A stretch of 49,989 nucleotides of DNA from Terriglobales bacterium (GTDB lineage Bacteria > Acidobacteriota > Terriglobia > Terriglobales > Acidobacteriaceae): NCBI GenBank assembly GCA_016185365.1, contig JACPNP010000031.1, positions 1 to 49,989 of the forward strand, given 5' to 3'. A model generated the notes under the pieces. That model had not been told where the DNA came from, made no database searches, and saw only the letters and a list, made by a program, of their open reading frames with translations. How positions within the stretch are numbered: the first letter of the stretch is position 1; each line of letters opens with the position of its first letter. Of the stretch, positions 34,611-43,131 are shown in pieces. The position numbers and the translations under genes are program-made.

Positions 34611-37433
34611 TCATCCCATCTCCGCCAAGGCGGCGGTGCAGCGTTCACATACAGTAGGATATTCTTTATTTTCTCCGACATAAGAAGAATAGTTCCAGCA
34701 ACGCTCGCACTTCACCCCGGGGGCATTGCGGACTTCGATCCGCAGCGGTGTGGAACCGTTACCCTCGAGTTTTTCGACAGACACGCCGGAGACGATCAGC
34801 AAGGAACGCAGGGCGGTGACGCGGGACGATATCTGATCAAATGCCGGACCCGCAGCGGCGATGACCAAAACCGCTTCCAGGGAACTGCCGATGGTCTTGG
34901 CCTGGCGCGCGATCTCAAGCTGCCTGAGACCCTCTTCACGAACACTCATCAGGAATGTCCAATGAGCGGCCAGGGACTCCAGGGTGGAGGCGCCGACTTC
35001 TTCACCGAAGACAGCGTTGTGTCTCGGAAACAGGGCCAAGTGCACACTGGCAGGACGGTCCTGCATTTTGGGCAGGAATTGCCAGACTTCCTCGGTCGTG
35101 AAACTCATCATGGGCGCGAGAAGACGGACCATGGTCTCCGCGATGCGCCAGATGGCGGTCTGCGCCGAACGGCGAGCCCTGGAACGCGGGGCAAAGGTAT
35201 ATAGCCTGTCCTTGATTACATCGAAATAAAGCGAGCTCAGATCCACGACGCAGAACTCGTTCACACGGTGGTAGACACGGTGGAACTGCATCTCCTCATA
35301 CCAGGACTGCACCTGCGAGCTTAGTTCCGCAGTCCGCATGAGCATGTACTGGTCGAGCGACTCCATCTCCGCGAAGGGGATCGCGTCCGCGGGAGAGAAG
35401 TCGTAAAGATTGGCCAGCATGTTGCGAAAGGTGTTGCGGATCTTGCGGTAGTTCTCGGCCACGCGTTGCATCAATTCTTCCGAGCAGATCACGTCTTCGC
35501 GGAAGTCCACGGACGCCACCCACATGCGCACGATCTCACCGCCCAAGCGCTTGGCGATGTCCACCGGATCCACGCCGTTGCCCAGGGCCTTGGACATGGC
35601 GCGCCCTTGCGGGTCGAGGGTCCAGCCATTGGTGGCCACGCCGCGATAGGGCGCCTGATCACGCACGCCGACGGCGCAGAGCAGAGACGAGTGGAACCAC
35701 CCGCGATATTGGTCGCCCCCTTCGAGATATAGATCGGAGGGCCAAGGAAGACCGGACTCATGGCCGAGAACGGCGAGACTGCTAGCGCCGGATTCGAACC
35801 ACACGTCGATGATGTCCATCTCCTTGCGGAACCTTGTACCTCCGCACTTAGGACACTTCGTGCCCGCGGGGAGGATCGACTCGGCTTCCCGGATGTACCA
35901 GGCGTCCGCGCCTTCGCTGGCAAAGAGATCTACAACCGCCTGATCCACTTTCTTATCGAGGAGCAAGGCATTGCAAGCCTCGTCCGCGCAGAAGAAGACG
36001 GCGATGGGGGTGCCCCAGACCCGCTGGCGGCTGATGCACCAATCGGGACGAGTGGCGATCATGTTGGCGATGCGCTCTTCGCCCCACGGGGGATCCCACT
36101 TCACCTTTTTGATCTCGTCCAAGGCGCGCCGGCGGAAGGTGGAACCGTGCATGGGCGCCTCCATGGAGATGAACCACTGCTCGGTGGCGCGGAAGATCAC
36201 CGGGTTGTGGCAGCGCCAGCAGTGGGGATAGCTGTGCTCGATCTTGCCGCTGGCGAGCAGCACCCCGCGCGACTTGAGCAACTCCACAATCGGTCCATTC
36301 GCCTTGAAGACAGTCTTACCGTCGTATTCAGGAAGGCCGTTGCGCAGGTGTCCGCCCGCGTCCACATTGCAGGTCTGGTCGAGCTTGTATTTGGCGCCGG
36401 TATAGAAATCGTCCGCTCCGTGAGACGGCGCGGTGTGGACGGCGCCTGTGCCTTGATCCGTGGTGACGTATTCCGCCAGGACCCCAAGGATGCCGCGGTC
36501 GAGGAATGGGTGCCGGAACGTGACGTATTCCAGCCGGACGCCGGGAAAGCGGGCGGTCACCTTTGCATCCGTCAGGCCGCAATTCCTGACGGTAGCTTCA
36601 GCCAGTTCCTCCGCCACGACGTAGATCTCGCCGTGCGACTCAAGGGCGACGTAAGTGAAAGCCGGGTGGAAGGCCACGGCCATCGATGCCGGCAAAGTCC
36701 AAGGCGTAGTGGTCCAGATGATGGTGTTGACCATTTTTCCAGCGAGCGCAGTGTCAATCTTAGCGGGGTCGCTGGTCAGCGCGTACTTCACATACACACT
36801 GGGGCTGGTGTGCATGGCATACTCGACCTCCGCTTCCGCCAGCGCGGTGCGGTCATGGATGCACCAATAGACGGGCTTCAGGCCCTTGTAAACCGCGCCG
36901 CTCTCCAGGAAATCGTAAAACGTGCGGATGATGACCGATTCATACTGCGGGGTCATCGTGGAGTAGGGCTGATCCCAGCGGCCGAACACACCCAGACGCT
37001 TGAACTGCTCGCGCTGGAGGTCAAGATACTTTTCCGCATACTGGCGGCAGGCCTTGCGCACATCAATGGCGGCCATCTCGAGCTTTTTGCGGCCGAGGGA
37101 TTCATCCACTTTGATCTCGATTGGCAGGCCGTGGCAGTCCCATCCGGGGACATAGGGCGAGTCATAGCCGGCCATGGACCGGGTCTTGACCACGAAATCC
37201 TTCAGGGACTTGTTCAGGGCGTGGCCGAGGTGCAGAGGACCATTCGCGTAGGGAGGTCCATCATGGAGGACGTAAAGAGGCGCACCCTTGCGCACTTCCC
37301 GGATCTTCTCGTAAAGCTTTTCGGCCTCCCAGCGCTCGAGCCACTTGGGCTCGTTCAGGGGCAAGTTGGCCTTCATGGGGAAGTCTGTCTTGGGAAGATT
37401 GAGTGTTGCCTTCATTTCCGGGGGCGCGCCCAT
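34611..37433 (-). CDS. ileS: Isoleucyl-tRNA synthetase
   Basis: A 940-aa class I synthetase. The HIGH motif is at residues 68-71 (PLHLGHALNKSLKD). The editing domain is in the middle with WTTTPWTLPAS. The KMSKS loop reads AMSKA (GRAMSKALGNGVDP), keeping the second lysine but not the first. The C-terminus has the zinc-binding CERCWNYSSYVG and CERC cysteines. The ATG at 37433 has GGAG 6 bases upstream, which decides the start. lspA follows after 6 bases. A TATAAT on the minus strand at 37464-37469 probably drives the pair. Confidence 0.96.
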   Translation of the reverse strand: MGAPPEMKATLNLPKTDFPMKANLPLNEPKWLERWEAEKLYEKIREVRKGAPLYVLHDGPPYANGPLHLGHALNKSLKDFVVKTRSMAGYDSPYVPGWDCHGLPIEIKVDESLGRKKLEMAAIDVRKACRQYAEKYLDLQREQFKRLGVFGRWDQPYSTMTPQYESVIIRTFYDFLESGAVYKGLKPVYWCIHDRTALAEAEVEYAMHTSPSVYVKYALTSDPAKIDTALAGKMVNTIIWTTTPWTLPASMAVAFHPAFTYVALESHGEIYVVAEELAEATVRNCGLTDAKVTARFPGVRLEYVTFRHPFLDRGILGVLAEYVTTDQGTGAVHTAPSHGADDFYTGAKYKLDQTCNVDAGGHLRNGLPEYDGKTVFKANGPIVELLKSRGVLLASGKIEHSYPHCWRCHNPVIFRATEQWFISMEAPMHGSTFRRRALDEIKKVKWDPPWGEERIANMIATRPDWCISRQRVWGTPIAVFFCADEACNALLLDKKVDQAVVDLFASEGADAWYIREAESILPAGTKCPKCGGTRFRKEMDIIDVWFESGASSLAVLGHESGLPWPSDLYLEGGDQYRGWFHSSLLCAVGVRDQAPYRGVATNGWTLDPQGRAMSKALGNGVDPVDIAKRLGGEIVRMWVASVDFREDVICSEELMQRVAENYRKIRNTFRNMLANLYDFSPADAIPFAEMESLDQYMLMRTAELSSQVQSWYEEMQFHRVYHRVNEFCVVDLSSLYFDVIKDRLYTFAPRSRARRSAQTAIWRIAETMVRLLAPMMSFTTEEVWQFLPKMQDRPASVHLALFPRHNAVFGEEVGASTLESLAAHWTFLMSVREEGLRQLEIARQAKTIGSSLEAVLVIAAAGPAFDQISSRVTALRSLLIVSGVSVEKLEGNGSTPLRIEVRNAPGVKCERCWNYSSYVGENKEYPTVCERCTAALAEMG

Positions 37434-37463
37434 CGATTCTCCACGTGCGAACGGTAATCTTTG

Positions 37464-37469
37464 ATTATA
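37464..37469 (-). promoter_or_regulatory. -10 box upstream of ileS-lspA
   Basis: A perfect TATAAT on the minus strand, about 30 bases before the ileS ATG. No good -35 box. A 7-bp stem (CGCGGCC/GGCCGCG) at 37477-37496 lies in the -35 region and could be the weak terminator of the upstream iron operon. Confidence 0.45.
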
Positions 37470-37502
37470 AGAGACGCGCGGCCGGGAATGGCCGCGGAGG
37501 CA

Positions 37503-38717
37503 TCAATCGCCGGCCTTGGCGACAACATTCTGGCAACACGTCCCGCGCGGGATGGGCGAGCCATGCGGGCAAGTCTCGGGGTGGCCGAGAAAGGTGCAGA
37601 TGCGATCGGTGACCTCGGGGGAGAGGATGTGCTCGAACTTGCAGGCCTGTTGTTCCACTTCCTGCTCGTCCACCACCAGAAACGTCTGGATGAAAAGGCG
37701 TTCAGCCAGGCGGTGTCGACGGATCACATCTTCCGCGCGGCGGCGGCCACGCTCGGTGAAATAGATTACGTCCGTGCCATGTTCGGGTGGATGCTCGCCG
37801 TGGGGGTGGATGACTTCATGGCAGCGGTTCAAGACTAATTTGTGCGTATGAGGCGCTTCGGCGCTGTGCGCCTGACGGGTGATCAGCCCCATGCTGAGCA
37901 TCTTGTCGATGGTGATGGAGGCGGGCAGGGCGCCGGTCATGTCCATGCGCTCGACTTCGGCGCGCTCGTCGTTCTCCATCAGGATCCAGATCTCTTCGAG
38001 CACCTCGTCATACATCTCCTGATCGGTCATCTCGAAGACGTCCTGAGTGGCCACTTTGCCGTGGTGGAGTTCTATACGGCGGTCGGCGAGGCGGGAGACG
38101 ACGGGATCGTGGGTCACCATGACGATGGTACGGCCCTGCTGGTGAAGTCCGGTCAGGATGCGCAGCACGATCTCTTCGTTCTGCGCGTCGAGGTTTCCGG
38201 TGGGCTCATCCGCGAGGATGATCTTGGGGTCGTTGATCAGGGCACGCGCGATGCAGACCCGCTGTTGTTCGCCGCCGGAGAGCTGTGAGGGGAGATGGTG
38301 CATCCGGTCCGCCAGACCCACGCGTTCCAGGGCCGCGCGGGCCTCAACCTGGTCCGTCATGCTGTGGAAGTACTGGGCCAGCATGACGTTCTCCAGCGCG
38401 GTCAGATACGGGATGAGGTGGAATTGCTGGAATATGAGGCCGATCTTCTCGGCGCGGAAGCGATTCAAGTCGTTCCGCGAATCATAGAGCGGCGCAAGGT
38501 CCTGGCCGTCGATCAGTATCCTGCCTGAGTCCGGCCGATCCAAACAGCTGATCAGATTGACCAGAGTGGACTTGCCGGAGCCCGATGGGCCCATCACAGC
38601 CAGCCATTCGCCGGAGTCCACTTTGATGGAGACGTTGTCCAAAGCGCGGACGACGGAGGCGTCCGTGTCCTCGCGCGCGGGGTACGTCTTCACGACCTGG
38701 ACCAATTCGATGGACAT
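37503..38717 (-). CDS. ABC transporter ATPase fused to a DtxR-type metalloregulator
   Basis: 404 aa in two parts. Residues 1-225 are a LolD/MacB-type ABC ATPase: Walker [10 protein letters not shown] (43-51), Q-loop FQQFHL, signature LSGGE (146-150), Walker B IILADEP (166-172), H-loop His203. Residues 231-395 align with a whole DtxR/IdeR protomer: [14 protein letters not shown] matches the first helix with the metal ligand Met (235), then a winged-helix-like stretch, RRHRLAER (His335, Glu339), ACKFEHILS (Cys359, Glu362, His363), and CPHGSPIP. A His-rich insertion (284-313, eight His) sits in the wing. It is the last gene of the FTR1/permease operon, 4 bases after the second permease. Inferred: intracellular metal gates the ATPase, or the protein also acts at DNA. 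Confidence 0.88.
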   Translation of the reverse strand: MSIELVQVVKTYPAREDTDASVVRALDNVSIKVDSGEWLAVMGPSGSGKSTLVNLISCLDRPDSGRILIDGQDLAPLYDSRNDLNRFRAEKIGLIFQQFHLIPYLTALENVMLAQYFHSMTDQVEARAALERVGLADRMHHLPSQLSGGEQQRVCIARALINDPKIILADEPTGNLDAQNEEIVLRILTGLHQQGRTIVMVTHDPVVSRLADRRIELHHGKVATQDVFEMTDQEMYDEVLEEIWILMENDERAEVERMDMTGALPASITIDKMLSMGLITRQAHSAEAPHTHKLVLNRCHEVIHPHGEHPPEHGTDVIYFTERGRRRAEDVIRRHRLAERLFIQTFLVVDEQEVEQQACKFEHILSPEVTDRICTFLGHPETCPHGSPIPRGTCCQNVVAKAGD

Positions 38718-38721
38718 CCGC

Positions 38722-39822
38722 TTATTCGCCTTTCAACATCACCGCGGGCTGGATGCGATGCAAGCGCGCCAGCGGCAGAGCCGCACTGATCAGGGAAAGC
38801 AAGACGCAACCACCCAGAACAATGGGAAACACGATGAGCCGCGGTTCGACCGCTGCCTGGAAGTTCACGCGGCCGATCCATGCCGCCAATCCCATCCCGA
38901 TGACCGATCCGGCCACTCCTCCGAGAATACCAAGCAAAAGGGCCTCCATGAGGAACAGGCGGTTGACTTCCCACTGCGACGAGCCCAGCGCCTTCATCAC
39001 GGCGAAGTCCTTGCGGCGCTCGAGGACGCTCGCCGTCAATGTGGCCAACACGCAGAGGGCGACCAAAAAAGCGATCAGGATGGCGGAGGCCAGCATGATG
39101 CCACGGGTCTTGCTCAGGACCCGGGTCTGTGCTTCCGAGACCTGACGCACAGGCCGGACTTCCGCCTGGGGAAGCGCAGAGCGAAGCCTTTCCAGCGCCG
39201 CCTGGATCTGGAGCGGGGAACCGTTGACCAGGATCTGAAAGGTGGTCGGCTGAAGTCCCGTCCAATCATGGAATGCGCTGATGGGGATAAAGATCTGACT
39301 ATCTTCGGTGTCTCCACTCTTGACCTGTGTGGAGACATTGAGAGCCAACTCGCGGCCCTTGAAACTCAGGGTGACAGGCGCGGGATCCCGGGCGATGGCT
39401 GCGGCAGCCTTGATTCCTACCATGGCATCGCCGCCGGGAGCGATCGTGGTCACCGACCAGGCGCTGTTGATGCGGCGAAGGAGTGCGATGTCCGTCCCGG
39501 CTACGACCACGGGCTGCCCGGACGCAGACTTGGCGGCGGCGTATCCGAGGGGGACCACGATGTCACCGTCAGCGAGCTGCCTCTGGATGTCAGCGACGGC
39601 AAGATCGCCACCTTCGGCGGCAATGACGATCACGTTCGCGCCGAACTTACGGAATTCCTTATTGAGCTTGGCATCGAGGTCGATGTAGAGATCAAGCAGC
39701 GCCGTCGAAGTTGCCGCGGCAACCGCGAGAGCGAGAGCCGCGGTCAAGGAACGTCCGCGCCGCACGGTGGCGTTGCGCCACAACATGCGCCAGAACATGG
39801 GGGAGAAGGAACGAGACTTCAT
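38722..39822 (-). CDS. ABC transporter permease, FtsX/MacB type (second)
   Basis: A 366-aa inner-membrane protein with the four-helix FtsX plan: one N-terminal membrane segment (about 24-46), a periplasmic domain of about 210 residues, then three C-terminal membrane segments, with the coupling segment ERRKDFAVMKALGSSQWEV between the first two. The ending HRIQPAVMLKGE is the usual motif for LolC/MacB-like permeases. Its start overlaps the first permease by 4 bases and its end is 4 bases from the ATPase gene, so the three are one ABC unit. Such permeases often act by mechanotransmission or export rather than import, so the transport direction here is open. Confidence 0.9.
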   Translation of the reverse strand: MKSRSFSPMFWRMLWRNATVRRGRSLTAALALAVAAATSTALLDLYIDLDAKLNKEFRKFGANVIVIAAEGGDLAVADIQRQLADGDIVVPLGYAAAKSASGQPVVVAGTDIALLRRINSAWSVTTIAPGGDAMVGIKAAAAIARDPAPVTLSFKGRELALNVSTQVKSGDTEDSQIFIPISAFHDWTGLQPTTFQILVNGSPLQIQAALERLRSALPQAEVRPVRQVSEAQTRVLSKTRGIMLASAILIAFLVALCVLATLTASVLERRKDFAVMKALGSSQWEVNRLFLMEALLLGILGGVAGSVIGMGLAAWIGRVNFQAAVEPRLIVFPIVLGGCVLLSLISAALPLARLHRIQPAVMLKGE

Positions 39823-41078
39823 GCGGTTTCTCCGCGCAAGATGACGGCGGGGTCAAAGCGCACGGCCTTGCGGATGGCCGCCAGGCTGCCGGCGAACGTG
39901 ACCACCGCAGCCAACATCAGAATGAACGGCAAGAGGACGGGTTGTACGGCGATGGAACTGCTGAAAACCGCCAGGCCGATCCGGCGCGCCAGCAATCCGC
40001 CAAGGAAATAGCCGGCAAGACCACCCGCCAACGCCAGCAGGAATGCTTCCGCAAGGAAGAGGCTCGCGACCAGACCCTGGCCCGCGCCCAGGGACTTCAT
40101 CAGGCCGATCTCGCGGCGGCGCTCAAAGATCGTGGTGGCCATAGCCGAGGCCACGGCCAGCGTCGACGCACCAAAGCCAGCCAGCGCCACCAACCACATC
40201 AGGCCGGAGATGCGGGAGAGCAGGACCCCTTCATTCTGGGCGACCTGGCGGATCTGTTCGGCCTGTGCGCCGGGGACCGCCTGACTGATCTGATGGGCAA
40301 TGGTGTTGGCGTAAGGCGAGCACATCCACCGTTCCAACACCTCACCCGACATGGACTGCGGGTCGCGGCGGCCAAAGTCATCCTCGGGCTTGGTCAAGGC
40401 ACGGACCAGGACACGCCGGACGGCGCCAGGGCGACCGATCACTTGTTGCACCAATGCAATGGGAGCGATGATGGCGTCATCCTCCGCTCCATCGGTAGAA
40501 AGGACCCCGGCAACGCGAAACACGCGGCCGGAGGACTCGATCTTGCTTCCGGGAGAAAGCGCAAGCTTTGCAGCCAAGCGGCGGCCGATCAATACGTCCG
40601 TGGAGTCATCCATGGGCCAGGCACCCCGTACCTGCCACCAGGGATGGGTCTTACGCACCCCGGTGGTGATGGTCTCGTATTCAAGGGGGACCGGCTTGTC
40701 GAAGTACGTACCGATCAGGGGGACGTCCGCGCCGGATCCAAGCTTGAGTTCCGCATAAAGAAAAGGAGAGTACGCCTGGATGTTGTGCGCCCAAAACGTA
40801 TGTTTGATCTGAACAAGATCAGATTCCTTCAAATAGGCGCCCTCGGAGGCCGGTTTGAGGGACACGCCCCCGATCTGGAGATCCAACGTGTCTTCCTGGG
40901 GGTAGACGACGATGTTAGGACCGAGCGCGGAGAATTCGCGATTGATCTTGTCACCCACGTCGATGCCAACGGCGACCATGGCCGTGACTATGGTCATTCC
41001 GAGCATCACGGCCAGCCCCGCCAACATCTTGCGCCGCCTCTGCCGCAGGAACGATTGATAGAGAAGGCGAAGAAACAT
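39819..41078 (-). CDS. ABC transporter permease, FtsX/MacB type (first)
   Basis: 419 aa from the ATG at 41078, four bases after the FTR1 stop; an earlier in-frame ATG would overlap FTR1 by 32 bases. It has an N-terminal membrane segment (LAGLAVMLGMTIVTAMVAVG), a periplasmic domain with GDKINREFSALGPNIVVYP, and three C-terminal membrane segments with ERRREIGLMKSLGAGQGLV. It ends in FDPAVILRGETA. It resembles the second permease in plan and in the NIVV(Y/I) and ERRxxxxxMKxLG motifs, so the pair probably forms a heterodimer with the downstream ATPase. Regulation is with the operon promoter at 42385-42413. Confidence 0.9.
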   Translation of the reverse strand: MFLRLLYQSFLRQRRRKMLAGLAVMLGMTIVTAMVAVGIDVGDKINREFSALGPNIVVYPQEDTLDLQIGGVSLKPASEGAYLKESDLVQIKHTFWAHNIQAYSPFLYAELKLGSGADVPLIGTYFDKPVPLEYETITTGVRKTHPWWQVRGAWPMDDSTDVLIGRRLAAKLALSPGSKIESSGRVFRVAGVLSTDGAEDDAIIAPIALVQQVIGRPGAVRRVLVRALTKPEDDFGRRDPQSMSGEVLERWMCSPYANTIAHQISQAVPGAQAEQIRQVAQNEGVLLSRISGLMWLVALAGFGASTLAVASAMATTIFERRREIGLMKSLGAGQGLVASLFLAEAFLLALAGGLAGYFLGGLLARRIGLAVFSSSIAVQPVLLPFILMLAAVVTFAGSLAAIRKAVRFDPAVILRGETA

Positions 41079-41082
41079 CGCG

Positions 41083-42339
41083 CTACTCTTTGACCTGGCC
41101 GGCGCCGGTGGCAAGGTCCAGTTCCGTAACCGTCACGGTCGAGCCATCGATATGCGTGACCAGAGGGACCGGATTGCAACCGCCACCCGATCCCACCGAG
41201 TCCGGATTGATCGGGGCATTGCAATTCTTGCAGGTCAGCCCCTGCGTGCCGCTGTTGTAAAAGCCCACCGAGCCACAGATGGCGCAGGCATCCATCACCG
41301 TAACCAGCTTACCGTCCGGTTTCTTATAGACCAAGAAACGGATTTCGTGACCATGAAGCGTCGCAGCAAAACGGCGCAGTTCGCTGTTGCGCATGTCGGA
41401 GACGTCGAGGACGGCTTTGCCGTTCGTAAATGTCAGGGGCAGGGAAGGGGAGAGGGCCGAAGCGCTTTTGGCGTAGATGAATTGTGCCGTGACCAAAACG
41501 ATGAAAACGAATGAAGAAACATACACCGAGGTGGTCCACAGCCGCTCGCGATGGGCCAACCATTTTGCCTTTCGCTTCTCGGCGGAGGACGCCGCGTCCG
41601 GCAAGGACCCAGGAGCCGACTTACGAGATTCGAACAGCACCATCAATGCCGCGAGGGCGATCATGGTGATGAAGAAAAACACGTCATTGCGGACTATGGG
41701 ACCGATCAGCGCCATGGCCTGCTTGCTGGAGGGAATCACGCCGCCTTCGGAAAGTTCATGGAGGCCGGAGATCGTCAGCTGTATCGCCACAAAGACCAGG
41801 ATCACAGTCGTGACCTTAAAGAACTTGCGCAGGTCGATGCGCACGCTGCCACGCACGAACATCACGCCGAACAGGACCGAAAGGGCAAGGCCGGCCAGGG
41901 TGCCGAGGAAACTCAATAATTCACTGGTGGTCAATTGCACGGCCGCAAGGACGAGCACGGTCTCCACACCTTCGCGAAAGACCATCAAGAAAACGAAGAG
42001 AAACAGGCCGATGGTGGAACCGGGGCCGGCCTGGGAGTCGACCCGGGATTCAATGTCCTTCCTAAGGGTCTTGGCGGCTCTCGCCATGAAGACGATCATG
42101 GTGACCACAAAAAAGGCGGCCACCAGCATCACCACGCCTTCGAAGATCTCCTGATTCAGGTTCCGCCGGGAAAGGATGACCGCGCCGGCCACACTGGCGG
42201 CCACGGCGGCGCCCAAGGCGGCGTAGACCGTCCTCTTGAGGTGGAGTCGGCCGGTCTTATTCAGATAGGCAAGGACGATGCCGATGATGAGCGCGGCCTC
42301 GACGCCTTCGCGGAGAGTGATGATGAGGGCCTGAAGCAT
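41083..42339 (-). CDS. FTR1-family iron permease fused to a DUF2318-like cysteine domain (FetM-like)
   Basis: 418 aa. Residues 1-240 are an FTR1 permease with two REGVE iron-relay motifs (10-14 and 122-126) and about seven membrane segments. A further membrane segment (about 270-290) leads to a C-terminal domain (about 295-405) with Cys352, Cys355, Cys370, Cys373 and Cys388 (MDACAICGSVGF, TCKNC, GSGGGCNPVPL), the DUF2318-type pattern of FetM-like proteins. FTR1 proteins move iron, usually with ferroxidase or copper-protein help. No P19/FetP gene is visible here. It is the first gene of the four-gene operon, with AGGA 5 bases before the ATG and a Fur-like box in its leader. Confidence 0.9.
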   Translation of the reverse strand: MLQALIITLREGVEAALIIGIVLAYLNKTGRLHLKRTVYAALGAAVAASVAGAVILSRRNLNQEIFEGVVMLVAAFFVVTMIVFMARAAKTLRKDIESRVDSQAGPGSTIGLFLFVFLMVFREGVETVLVLAAVQLTTSELLSFLGTLAGLALSVLFGVMFVRGSVRIDLRKFFKVTTVILVFVAIQLTISGLHELSEGGVIPSSKQAMALIGPIVRNDVFFFITMIALAALMVLFESRKSAPGSLPDAASSAEKRKAKWLAHRERLWTTSVYVSSFVFIVLVTAQFIYAKSASALSPSLPLTFTNGKAVLDVSDMRNSELRRFAATLHGHEIRFLVYKKPDGKLVTVMDACAICGSVGFYNSGTQGLTCKNCNAPINPDSVGSGGGCNPVPLVTHIDGSTVTVTELDLATGAGQVKE

Positions 42340-42357
42340 ACCGTCCTAATTGAAAAT

Positions 42358-42376
42358 GAAAATGAAATTCAATTTC
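42358..42376 (-). promoter_or_regulatory. Fur-box-like operator of the iron operon
   Basis: GAAAATGAAATTCAATTTC matches the 19-base Fur consensus at 14 positions by my alignment, with a further GAAAAT hexamer on its left (42352-42357). It begins just downstream of the predicted transcription start (near 42378), a position where a bound repressor would block transcription. It lies 18 bases before the FTR1 start codon. Confidence 0.68.
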
Positions 42377-42384
42377 AATATTAG

Positions 42385-42413
42385 ATTCTACGCGTACCCT
42401 GACGCAGCGTCAA
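42385..42413 (-). promoter_or_regulatory. Promoter of the FTR1/ABC operon
   Basis: On the minus strand, TTGACG (42413-42408) and TAGAAT (42390-42385) are separated by 17 bases. Predicted start near 42378, leader about 39 bases. Confidence 0.72.
42400..42412. promoter_or_regulatory. Perfect palindrome over the -35 box
   Basis: TGACGCAGCGTCA is a 13-base perfect palindrome overlapping the -35 box and spacer of the iron-operon promoter. A second operator, or the tail hairpin of the gene at 42427-43131; no T-run follows it, so an operator is more likely. Confidence 0.4.
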
Positions 42414-42426
42414 TCGCACGGGCGGG

Positions 42427-43131
42427 TCAAAGCCGCTTCAAGAAGGCCTTGGCCTGCTCAAAGTGCGGGAACAGGCGCTCCTCGGCCAGGAACTCGCGGC
42501 TGTGGACGCAGCGGCGGCTGCCACGCAGCTTGACCGGATGCCGGAGGTGGAGCATCTCGTGGAAGAGAAGGTATTCCAGAGCGAAGCGCGGCACGCGAGC
42601 ATCGTCAAAGATGCGGCTGACCAGGATCGCGTTGTGGGCGGGATCGTAGTGGCCCAGGCTCTGGCGAGAACGGTCCCGGCCCCAGCCGAGGCTGGGACGG
42701 GCCATCAGGCCATGAAAGAAACGACGATTAAGATCCTCGAAGATCTCCTCCAGGTCATAGACATGGCCTTTCGGCGCCGCCAAAAGCTTTCGTCCGCGGA
42801 TCTTGCGTATCTGGTGGGCCTTTTCCGTCACCGCGCGGCTGCCCACATGGCGGCGATAACGGACGAGTTGCCCCTTTTCAATTTCTTTGCGATACAGCTT
42901 GGCCAGCAGGATATGGGCGATGGCCTGCCAGACGGGCGCCGGTGCGCCATCGAGGAGGTCACTGAGACGGACAAGGATGCGTCCCTCCCGCAGGCGAATG
43001 GTGTTGGTGAGATTGGCGAAGTGATAAAAGGTGATGCGGATCTCCGGCATGGGCGCGCGGGGCCGGATGCGCCGGTACTGTTCGTGAAATATCCGCTGGA
43101 GCCTGGGGGAGACGTTGCCGCGCATGGTCAC
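42427..43131 (-). CDS. SprT-like zinc metalloprotein
   Basis: A 234-aa protein with a C-terminal HExxH motif (HEMLH, His191, Glu192, His195) and a possible third ligand at His210 (CVHSREF). The arrangement YDPAHNAILVSRIFD...YLLFHEMLHLRHP resembles the SprT/Spartan and related minigluzincin-type peptidases. The basic N-terminal half (about 1-130) is unusual and has no recognised domain. The start overlaps the preceding secreted-protein gene by 4 bases, making it the last gene of the uvrA run. SprT-like enzymes act on DNA-protein crosslinks, which would fit a uvrA neighbourhood, but that link is inference. Confidence 0.78.
   Translation of the reverse strand: MTMRGNVSPRLQRIFHEQYRRIRPRAPMPEIRITFYHFANLTNTIRLREGRILVRLSDLLDGAPAPVWQAIAHILLAKLYRKEIEKGQLVRYRRHVGSRAVTEKAHQIRKIRGRKLLAAPKGHVYDLEEIFEDLNRRFFHGLMARPSLGWGRDRSRQSLGHYDPAHNAILVSRIFDDARVPRFALEYLLFHEMLHLRHPVKLRGSRRCVHSREFLAEERLFPHFEQAKAFLKRL

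Noticed and set aside
35760-37457. 565-codon open frame on the plus strand
   Set aside because: Antisense to ileS, with composition typical of a shadow frame and no recognisable motif or ribosome-binding site.
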